Positions 4,303-10,644 of a stretch of 10,644 nucleotides of DNA are shown here, piece by piece. The position numbers and the translations under genes were made by a program. Origin of the DNA: Myxococcota bacterium. GTDB taxonomy: Bacteria > Myxococcota_C > UBA6777. Position 1 is the stretch's first letter. Each line of letters starts with the position of its first letter. The stretch spans positions 1 through 10,644 of the forward strand of contig CAUJFU010000443.1 of NCBI GenBank assembly GCA_963169055.1, read 5' to 3'. The notes beneath the pieces are model-generated. The model ran no database searches and had not been told where the DNA came from. It worked only from the letters and a program-made list of their open reading frames with translations.

Positions 4303-7300
4303 ATGTATTCTACACCTCGGATCTTGCTGATGCGTCTCTTCGCCTTTTTGTGTCTGCCCGTGATGTTGATCGCTTGCGAGCCGACCAAACCCCCCGACGC
4401 TTGCAGTGATAGCAAACCCTGTACATCGGGAAAAACTTGTCAAGCGGGAGCCTGTGTCTGTCCCAGTCCCAAGCTCACTTGCGGCGAAGCATGCGTCGAT
4501 ACCCAAACCAGCCCCGCCCATTGTGGCGCGTGCGCAAAAGCCTGTGCCTCCGACGAATCTTGTGCGGCTGGCACTTGCAAAAAGAAGGTCACGCCCACTT
4601 GTAAGACCGATGAGACCGATTGCAGCGGGACTTGTGTCAACACCAAAACCAGCCCCGCCCATTGTGGCGCGTGCGCAAAAGCCTGTGCTTCCGACGAATC
4701 GTGCGAGGCGGGTACTTGCAAAAAGAAAGTCACGCCCACTTGCAAGACCGATGAGACCGATTGCAGCGGGACTTGCGTCAACACCCAAACCAACTCGGCC
4801 CACTGTGGCGGCTGCGGCAAAGCTTGCACAGCCAACGAGTCTTGCCAAGCGGGCGTATGCAAGGCCGGTTGCGGTTCCACAGAAACACTTTGCGGAACTT
4901 CCTGTGTCGATACCCAAACCAACACCTCGCACTGTGGGGCCTGCGACAAACTTTGCCCCCAAGGAGACGCTTGCGAAAAAGGTGCATGCGTCCAACCCTG
5001 CAAAGCTGACGAAACCCGTTGTGGAACCTCTTGCGTCAATATCCAAACGAGTCCCCAACATTGCGGTGGATGCGACAAAGCCTGCGCAAACGGCGAAGTC
5101 TGTGTTGCCAAAACCTGCCAACTCAACTGCCCCCAAGGCCAGATCCCTTGTAGCGGAATCTGCACCAACACCCAAACCGATCCCAAACACTGCGGAACCT
5201 GCGGAACCACCTGCCCTGCCGGCGAAACTTGTCGAAGCGGTGGGTGCATCAACCCTTGTCCCCAAGGCTACGCCTTTTGCGATACTTATTGTGCGCTGCT
5301 GGATAACGATGTTGCGCACTGCGGAGCGTGCGGAAACAAGTGCGGGATCGGTGCGATCTGTCGCCAAGGCAAGTGTCAATGCGCTCCCGGGTTGACGGAT
5401 TGCAACGGAAGCTGCGTCGATACCCAAAACAACGGCACTCATTGTGGTGGATGTGGCCAAGCTTGCCCCGCAGGGCAACGCTGCAACGACGGTGCTTGTG
5501 TGCTGTCGTGTCCCGCCCGAACCCCCACGACTTGTCTGGGTGGATGCTTTAACACCAACGAAAGCAGCCTACACTGCGGCGGATGCGGCCAAGCCTGTCC
5601 CGACGGGCAGCTTTGCGACAACGCGATCTGCAAATGCCCCACAGGGCAGCTCGAATGCAACAAACGCTGCATTGATGTCCAAGCCGATGCGGCAAACTGC
5701 GGAAACTGCGGGAATCTCTGCCCACAAGGCCAATACTGCTCCCAAGGAACTTGTATCAGTGCATGTCCCCCAAGCACCCCAAGCGCGTGTTTTGGCGGTT
5801 GCATCGACACCCAAACCAACGAGCTTCATTGCGGAAAGTGCGGATCCGCCTGTAGCCCGGGAGAGTCTTGTCAAGCGGCGGCTTGTGTCTGCCCATCGCC
5901 GTTGGTGCGCTGTGATGGCCGTTGCACCGACCTCCAGATCAATCGCTTACACTGCGGACAATGCGGCACCGCCTGCCCACTCGGACAAGCCTGTGAAAAA
6001 GGCGCGTGCAAATGCCCCGACGGTCTGCTCTTTTGCAGCAATCGCTGTGTTGACGGACAATCCGATGTCGCCAACTGTGGAGCGTGTTCAAACGCCTGTA
6101 CTGGCGGCCAATTCTGCCAAAACGGGCAATGCCGTTGCACCCAAGGCCAAACCTTCTGCAACGGCCAATGCCTCGATCTGCAAACCAACGTCTCGAACTG
6201 CGGAGCGTGTTCAAACGCCTGTGGAACCGGCCAATCCTGCCAAAATGGACAATGTGTCTGCCCCCAAGGCGAAGGCTTTTGCGGCAACCAATGCGTCGAC
6301 ATCATCCAAAACAACAACCACTGCGGCACTTGCGGAACGGCTTGTACAGGCGGTCGTGTCTGCCAAAACCGCGTATGCAACTGCCCCACAGGACAAGACT
6401 TCTGCAACACGCAATGCCGCAATTACCAAACCGATAAAGACCATTGCGGCGGCTGCAACAACGCTTGTACAGGCGGTCGCATCTGCCAAACAGGGGCTTG
6501 CACCTGCCCCACAGGTCAAAACTTCTGCGCTAACCAGTGCCGCGATTACCAAACGGACAACAACAATTGCGGTGGCTGCGGGACGATCTGCACCAACGGT
6601 CGCACCTGCCAAGGCGGTCAATGCCTCTGCCCCAACAACCTTCTCTATTGCAGCGCGACTTGCGTCGACGGCCAAACCAACAAAAGCCACTGCGGACAAT
6701 GCGGGAATGTTTGCGCCAATAACCTGCTGTGCCTCGCTGGAACGTGCGGCTGCAACGCCCCTCTCACCGCTTGTAGCAACGTCTGCGTCGACACCCAAAC
6801 CAACCCTGCCCACTGCGGACAATGTGGAAATCTCTGTGGTGGCGGTCAGTTCTGCCAAACAGGACAATGTACCTGTCCCGTCGGAACCACCCTTTGCAAT
6901 GGCGTATGCTCAAACACCACGACAGACAAAAACAATTGCGGTTCTTGCGGAAATGCCTGTCTTGCCTCGCAATCCTGCGAAAGCGGCGTCTGTGAATGCC
7001 CCGTCGGAAAGACTGTTTGCGGAACCGCTTGCACAGACACCCTCCAAGACGACAAAAACTGCGGGAGCTGCGGAAATGGTTGTTCTCCCACAACCCATTG
7101 CTTCCAAGGCCAATGCGCAAGCGGCAACATCATTGACACGATCATCGGTACCCCACCCTTGCGCGATGGAGATGGTAGCATCGCCAACTTCTATACCCCT
7201 TACGCCGTGGCCGTCGATGCTGCTGGCAACGTCTTTGTCGCCGATTACAACAACCACCGCATCCGAAAGATCGATACCACCGGCAATGTGACAACTATCG

Positions 7301-9093
7301 CAGGAAACGGCATCGCAGGGATGGCCAACGGACCCGCACACACCGCCTCTTTTAACGCCCCCACAGGGATCGCGGTGGATGCCTTTGGCAACGTCTTTGT
7401 CGCCGATTACAACAACCACCGCATCCGCAAGATCGACACCACCGGCAACGTGACAACGTATGCAGGCACAGGGACGCTCGGTTATGTCAACGGAGACGCC
7501 CTCACCACCGCACGTTTACGCAATCCTCACGGCCTTGCCACAGACACCCAAGGCAACCTTTACATCGCCGAATACGGAAACAGCGTCATCCGAAAAGTCG
7601 ATACACTCGGCAACGTGACAACTTTTGCAGGAACAAACACCGCTGGATTTTTAGATGGCCCTGCTGCCACCGCACAATTCAACTATCCTCGTGGCCTTGT
7701 CGTTGCCAGTAATGGCGATGTCTATGTCGCTGACACCAACAACCATCGCATCCGCAAGATCGACACCACCGGCAACGTGACAACCATCGCAGGGATCGGA
7801 ACGGCTGGAAACACCAACGGAATCGGTAGTTCTGCACGCTTTTATTATCCTTACGATCTCGCCGTCACCTCTGCGGGCTATCTCTATGTCGCTGACAACA
7901 ACTACAACTCGATCCGTCGCGTCCACCTCAACGGCACCACCTACGACGTGATCCTGTACGCAGGTGGATCGAGCTCCACAGGCGACTTCATCGATGCCAA
8001 CGGAACCGCAGCGCGATTTAACACCCCCACAGGCATCAAGTCCGATAGCAGCGGGTTTTTGTATATCGCGGATAGCGAAAATCATCGCATCCGAAAGATC
8101 GACCTTCAAGCCAAGGTCACCACCTACGCTGGGCGTGGCTTCTTCCGAGGTTTCACCAACGGAAGCAGCACACTCGCACGATTCAACAATCCCCAAGGCA
8201 TGGCCTACGACAGCAGCGGGAACCTGTACATCGCCGATACAGGCAACCACGTGATCCGCCGCGTGGATGCGATCACTGGCAACGTTTCGACTTTTGTAGG
8301 CACAGGCACTGCTGGATTCTTTGATGGACCGCGCCTCCAAGCCCGACTCAACTCCCCCACCGCCCTTGTCTTTGATGCCAGCGGCAACCTTTTCATCGCA
8401 GACTCCAGTAACTACCGTATCCGAAAACTCGATACCAACGGCGATGTGACAACCTTTGCGGGCGGAACGTCTTCGGGGGTCACAGACGGCTCGCTGACCA
8501 ACGCACGTTTTAGTTCAAGTGTGACGCATCTGCTCTTTGACAACGTCGGAAATCTCTACGTCTGCGATAGCAGCAACCACCGCATCCGCATGATCACCCC
8601 TGCGGGCGTCGTCTCCACCCTCGCAGGGACAACGGGTGGTTTCCTCGATGGCATCGGGACAGGCGCACGACTTTATTATCCACGCGCCCTTGCCATCGGC
8701 CCCAACGGAAACCTCTACGTTGCGGACCAGTACAACGACCGTATTCGCATGGTCAACTTGGGTGTGACCAACTTCGCCCAAGTGACTACCGTCGCAGGTG
8801 GAACGGCTGGGTTGATCGATGGACCCGCTGCCACCGCACGATTCCGAGATCCGGGGGGCCTTGCCTTTGACGCCAATGGAAACTTGTTTATCGGCGAGCG
8901 CACCAACTACCGCCTCCGAAAACTCGATACGACGGGCAATGTCACCTCTGTAGGTGGAGATTCCCGCGCAGGATTCCGCGATGGCATCGACGTGAACGCC
9001 TTTCTCAACTATCCCCTCCACCTGATCTTTGCCCCCAACGGCGATCTTCTCTTTACGGACTACACCAACGCCGTGATCCGCCGCCTTCGCTAA
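4303..9093 (+). CDS. Giant Cys-rich repeat and NHL-repeat lipoprotein
   Basis: The product is 1596 residues. A signal sequence ends in the lipobox LIAC, with the lipidated Cys at residue 25 followed by Glu. From about 33 to 938 there are 21 Cys-rich units of about 40-47 residues, with the pattern C.G.CVDTQTN..HCG.CG.AC..G..C..G.C; each has about seven or eight Cys, presumably in disulfides, which implies export. From about 943 to the end are 12 NHL repeats of about 54 residues (for example DAAGNVFVADYNNHRIRKID), which could fold as two six-bladed propellers. Cys-rich proteins of this style are frequent in Myxococcota. NHL propellers usually bind proteins or other ligands and rarely act as enzymes; no catalytic motif is seen, so a cell-surface stalk with a binding head is an inference. 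It is divergent from regB with a 143-bp gap and convergent with hflX. Confidence 0.85.
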   Translation: MYSTPRILLMRLFAFLCLPVMLIACEPTKPPDACSDSKPCTSGKTCQAGACVCPSPKLTCGEACVDTQTSPAHCGACAKACASDESCAAGTCKKKVTPTCKTDETDCSGTCVNTKTSPAHCGACAKACASDESCEAGTCKKKVTPTCKTDETDCSGTCVNTQTNSAHCGGCGKACTANESCQAGVCKAGCGSTETLCGTSCVDTQTNTSHCGACDKLCPQGDACEKGACVQPCKADETRCGTSCVNIQTSPQHCGGCDKACANGEVCVAKTCQLNCPQGQIPCSGICTNTQTDPKHCGTCGTTCPAGETCRSGGCINPCPQGYAFCDTYCALLDNDVAHCGACGNKCGIGAICRQGKCQCAPGLTDCNGSCVDTQNNGTHCGGCGQACPAGQRCNDGACVLSCPARTPTTCLGGCFNTNESSLHCGGCGQACPDGQLCDNAICKCPTGQLECNKRCIDVQADAANCGNCGNLCPQGQYCSQGTCISACPPSTPSACFGGCIDTQTNELHCGKCGSACSPGESCQAAACVCPSPLVRCDGRCTDLQINRLHCGQCGTACPLGQACEKGACKCPDGLLFCSNRCVDGQSDVANCGACSNACTGGQFCQNGQCRCTQGQTFCNGQCLDLQTNVSNCGACSNACGTGQSCQNGQCVCPQGEGFCGNQCVDIIQNNNHCGTCGTACTGGRVCQNRVCNCPTGQDFCNTQCRNYQTDKDHCGGCNNACTGGRICQTGACTCPTGQNFCANQCRDYQTDNNNCGGCGTICTNGRTCQGGQCLCPNNLLYCSATCVDGQTNKSHCGQCGNVCANNLLCLAGTCGCNAPLTACSNVCVDTQTNPAHCGQCGNLCGGGQFCQTGQCTCPVGTTLCNGVCSNTTTDKNNCGSCGNACLASQSCESGVCECPVGKTVCGTACTDTLQDDKNCGSCGNGCSPTTHCFQGQCASGNIIDTIIGTPPLRDGDGSIANFYTPYAVAVDAAGNVFVADYNNHRIRKIDTTGNVTTIAGNGIAGMANGPAHTASFNAPTGIAVDAFGNVFVADYNNHRIRKIDTTGNVTTYAGTGTLGYVNGDALTTARLRNPHGLATDTQGNLYIAEYGNSVIRKVDTLGNVTTFAGTNTAGFLDGPAATAQFNYPRGLVVASNGDVYVADTNNHRIRKIDTTGNVTTIAGIGTAGNTNGIGSSARFYYPYDLAVTSAGYLYVADNNYNSIRRVHLNGTTYDVILYAGGSSSTGDFIDANGTAARFNTPTGIKSDSSGFLYIADSENHRIRKIDLQAKVTTYAGRGFFRGFTNGSSTLARFNNPQGMAYDSSGNLYIADTGNHVIRRVDAITGNVSTFVGTGTAGFFDGPRLQARLNSPTALVFDASGNLFIADSSNYRIRKLDTNGDVTTFAGGTSSGVTDGSLTNARFSSSVTHLLFDNVGNLYVCDSSNHRIRMITPAGVVSTLAGTTGGFLDGIGTGARLYYPRALAIGPNGNLYVADQYNDRIRMVNLGVTNFAQVTTVAGGTAGLIDGPAATARFRDPGGLAFDANGNLFIGERTNYRLRKLDTTGNVTSVGGDSRAGFRDGIDVNAFLNYPLHLIFAPNGDLLFTDYTNAVIRRLR
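4402..7122 (+). repeat. Array of 21 Cys-rich coding repeats
   Basis: I counted 21 units by the HCG.C or NCG.C core, from TQTSPAHCGACAKAC to TLQDDKNCGSCGNGC. Early units carry a KKKVTPTCKTDETDC linker; later ones a shorter C.CP.G..FC linker. Units diverge along the array, except for a recent-looking pair near the start. Confidence 0.85.
4519..4800 (+). repeat. Two 141-bp near-identical tandem units within the Cys-rich array
   Basis: The unit 4519-4659 and the next one, 4660-4800, differ at about 13 of 141 bases by eye, mostly third positions. Each encodes 47 residues including HCGACAKACASDESC and KKKVTPTCKTDETDC. They are far more alike than other units, pointing to recent duplication or gene conversion. 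Confidence 0.85.
7135..9090 (+). repeat. Array of 12 NHL coding repeats
   Basis: Twelve blades of about 54 residues share the pattern P.GLA.D..GNLYVAD..NHRIRKID..G.VTT.AG.G..G. The 71-bp segments 7225-7295 and 7387-7457 differ at only three bases, and a related copy lies near 7741-7790, suggesting recent blade duplication. The last blade ends at the stop codon. Confidence 0.85.
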
Positions 9094-9096
9094 CGT
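9070..9096 (+). repeat. 27-bp direct repeat, copy 1 (end of the lipoprotein gene)
   Basis: This 27-bp segment covers the last seven codons (AVIRRLR), the stop codon and 3 nt beyond. It is repeated exactly at 9147-9173. Confidence 0.95.
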
Positions 9097-9122
9097 CTGC
9101 CTACTCCTCACCCCTCCACAAA

Positions 9123-9157
9123 CGGATCGAACGGCCACTACACTAGGCCGTGATCCG
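9123..9157. terminator. Hairpin between convergent genes, possible two-way terminator
   Basis: CGGATC-GA-ACGGCC pairs with GGCCGT-GATCCG around the 9-nt loop ACTACACTA, making 12 base pairs with a 2-nt bulge. It lies between the stops of the lipoprotein gene and hflX. Neither side has a strong T tract (only a short TTTG on the minus strand), so it is not a textbook intrinsic terminator. Its right arm comes from the duplicated gene end. Confidence 0.5.
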
Positions 9158-9173
9158 CCGCCTTCGCTAACGT
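9147..9173 (+). repeat. 27-bp direct repeat, copy 2 (intergenic)
   Basis: An exact copy of 9070-9096, 77 bp downstream and ending 3 nt before the hflX stop. The bases just before it also resemble the end of the last blade (ACGG..CTACAC), so a slightly longer stretch was probably duplicated and has decayed. An in-frame TAG (9144-9146) directly precedes the copied AVIRRLR codons, so it is not a usable gene end. Confidence 0.9.
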
Positions 9174-9176
9174 AGC

Positions 9177-10589
9177 TTATTGGAGATCTTCGAGCAGTTC
9201 GTGGATGCGTTCGATGGCTTGGAGGGGGGCGCGGACGCGGAGGACGGAGCCTTTTTCATCGTAGCCTGTCTCGATGACGTGGGTTTGGGTGTGGATGGTG
9301 TTGAGTAGGTTGCTTTTGCGGTAGGGGATATGGAAGACCTCTTCGGCCATTGCGCCTTCAAAGTGCGTACGGATGCGCTCTTTCAATCGCTCGACATCTG
9401 CGGGGTTGTGGGCCGATATCAAGATCGCTTCGGGATAACCGCTTTGCAGGATCGATTGGGCCTCTTCGGTCAAACGGTCGCGCTTGTTGAGCACCAAAAG
9501 ACGGGCTTGATGGGCTCCGATCTCCGAAAGAACGGAATGCGTGACGTTGAGTTGTTCTTGGAAATTCGGGTCGGAAGCATCGACGAGATGTAGCACCAGC
9601 CCCGCAAATCGGGCTTCTTCGAGCGTCGATCGGAAAGAGGCCACCAGATCATGCGGAAGCTGCTTGATAAATCCCACCGTATCAGCCACCAAGATGCGCG
9701 GTGTAGTTTCGGGCTGCATCACGCGCACCGTTGTATCGAGCGTTGCGAAGAGTTTGTCGGCAATATACATCTCGCTGCCCGTCAAGACACGCATGAGCGA
9801 AGACTTGCCTGCGTTGGTATAGCCCACCAAGGCGACGGTTTGGGCATCTTGGCGTCTGGTGCGTCGGTTGTCTTCGTCTTGGGCGATGGTTTTGAGTTGC
9901 CGTTGGAGTTCTGCGATCCGATCGCGGATCCGACGACGATCCAACTCGTGCGAGGTTTCCCCTGCTCCCTTGGCCCCGATCCCACCGCCTTGTCGGTCGG
10001 TAGTACCTTGGGTCAAACGCAAACGCGGTGCGTTGTAGGTCAAACGTGCGATCTCCACTTGCAAGCGGGCTTCACGACTTCGGGCATGGCGTGAAAAGAT
10101 CTCGATGATCACGCCCGTACGATCGAGGACTTCGGCTTCAGTTGCTCGATACAGATTCCGCATCTGTGTGGGGGTGAGCTCGTTGTTAAAGATCAACACC
10201 ACCGAAGTATCAGTCTCAGGAAGCTCTTCGTCTGCACCTTCGATCTCTTCGGTCTCTTCGGCCTCTTCGTTGCCCTCGTCTTCAAGGATCGTTTGTGTAT
10301 CCTCGTCTTGCTCGTTGCTTTCGACTTCTTCCCACTCTGCGTTGGCGTCGGGATGCGTGCGCAGGTACTGAATGTGCTGCTTGATCTGCTCAAGCTTGCC
10401 TTCGCCGATCACGGTGGCTGCACAAAGCTTTGCGCGTTTTTGAGAGGTCAAAGCCACCACTTCAAAACCAAGCGTTTTGACAAGTCGTCGCAATTCAGCC
10501 ATGGAAGAAGCATGCTGTAGATCGGTTTCTTGGGGATGTTGCACGCCCACCAAAAGGGCGCGAGCGGGACGTTGTTGGGTTGGGTGCAT
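9177..10589 (-). CDS. hflX: Ribosome-associated GTPase HflX
   Basis: The product is 470 residues. The N-terminal HflX domain (about 10-185) is followed by the Gly-rich linker GGGIGAKGAGET (201-212) and LDRRRIRDRIAELQRQL. The GTPase domain has the P-loop GYTNAGKS (256-263), the switch region ADKLFATLDTT, DTVGF (303-307), NKRD (368-371) and SAHNP. HflX binds the 50S subunit and rescues stalled or stressed ribosomes by splitting them. Unusual here is an insertion at about 85-127 in which 23 of 43 residues are Asp or Glu, placed before the LIFNNELTPTQMRNL segment of the N-terminal domain. ATG 10589 is chosen because of a perfect AGGAGG at 5 nt; the frame stays open upstream through an ATG at 10631 to the window edge. 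It is convergent with the large lipoprotein gene. Confidence 0.93.
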   Translation of the reverse strand: MHPTQQRPARALLVGVQHPQETDLQHASSMAELRRLVKTLGFEVVALTSQKRAKLCAATVIGEGKLEQIKQHIQYLRTHPDANAEWEEVESNEQDEDTQTILEDEGNEEAEETEEIEGADEELPETDTSVVLIFNNELTPTQMRNLYRATEAEVLDRTGVIIEIFSRHARSREARLQVEIARLTYNAPRLRLTQGTTDRQGGGIGAKGAGETSHELDRRRIRDRIAELQRQLKTIAQDEDNRRTRRQDAQTVALVGYTNAGKSSLMRVLTGSEMYIADKLFATLDTTVRVMQPETTPRILVADTVGFIKQLPHDLVASFRSTLEEARFAGLVLHLVDASDPNFQEQLNVTHSVLSEIGAHQARLLVLNKRDRLTEEAQSILQSGYPEAILISAHNPADVERLKERIRTHFEGAMAEEVFHIPYRKSNLLNTIHTQTHVIETGYDEKGSVLRVRAPLQAIERIHELLEDLQ

Positions 10590-10594
10590 GGGTT

Positions 10595-10600
10595 CCTCCT
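10595..10600 (-). promoter_or_regulatory. Ribosome binding site fixing the hflX start
   Basis: AGGAGG on the minus strand, 5 nt before the ATG at 10589. It favours this start over the in-frame ATG at 10631. The remaining bases to 10644 show no identifiable element. Confidence 0.75.
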
Positions 10601-10644
10601 GTATTTTCGGGCCGTTTGTCTTCGCAACCATCTCATGAAAGACA

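Noticed and set aside
4279-5478. Long antisense open frame (about 399 codons) opposite the Cys-rich array
   Set aside because: Its product is a repetitive Ala/Gly/Leu-rich mirror of the repeat and matches nothing recognisable; other antisense frames over the gene show the same artefact.
4402-7122. Regular repeats considered as a CRISPR or satellite array
   Set aside because: Units are coding, in frame, divergent in sequence and preserve Cys positions, so selection acts on protein; there are no uniform spacers or cas genes.
5444-7291. 615-codon open frame in another forward frame inside the large lipoprotein gene
   Set aside because: It is a shadow of the Cys-rich repeats: periodic composition leaves the +1 frame free of stops. 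It has no signal, no ribosome site and a low-complexity Ala/Pro/Thr/Lys product.

Overview
The window looks like bacterial chromosome from a Myxococcota-type (former deltaproteobacterial) organism. The pointers are a long lipoprotein built from Cys-rich 'VDTQTN..HCG.CG.AC' repeats joined to NHL repeats, a style common in myxobacteria; a RegB/RegA redox two-component pair outside the alphaproteobacteria; Gram-negative lipoprotein signals and an outer-membrane barrel; and moderately high GC with dense coding. The taxon is inferred from protein style only. I see no tRNA, rRNA, CRISPR array, transposase or phage gene.

Left part (1-1726): the first 29 codons of a leftward gene run off the left edge and resemble the N-terminus of penicillin acylase (Ntn-hydrolase S45) proteins. 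Next is a dispersed intergenic repeat (copy A). Then comes a leftward pair: a YtkA/FixH-like lipoprotein followed by a probable outer-membrane beta-barrel protein.

Redox-sensing block (1727-4159): a RegA-type response regulator reads rightward, divergent from the lipoprotein pair. The shared control region holds an 18-bp hairpin-forming inverted repeat and a sequence resembling a RegA half-site pair. Tail to tail with regA is its likely partner kinase, RegB, which keeps the quinone-site heptapeptide GGPTNPF, the phospho-acceptor His and the redox-switch Cys. This kinase carries an in-frame 42-bp tandem duplication (14 residues) between the His and the Cys. The 323-bp gap between regA and regB holds an inverted second copy (B) of the dispersed repeat and a separate perfect hairpin.

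Right part (4303-10589): a 1596-residue secreted lipoprotein has 21 Cys-rich units followed by 12 NHL blades, probably two six-bladed propellers. Its 3' end is partly duplicated just downstream, and the duplicate forms one arm of a 12-bp hairpin between this gene and the convergent hflX. HflX is a complete ribosome-associated GTPase except for an acidic insertion of about 43 residues in its N-terminal domain.

Together, the regA/regB/lipoprotein/barrel cluster suggests a redox-responsive regulator beside envelope proteins that may serve respiration or metal handling. The large lipoprotein and hflX look like unrelated neighbours. The most unusual items are the kinase duplication, the very large Cys-rich/NHL lipoprotein with its duplicated gene end, and the inverted dispersed repeats.
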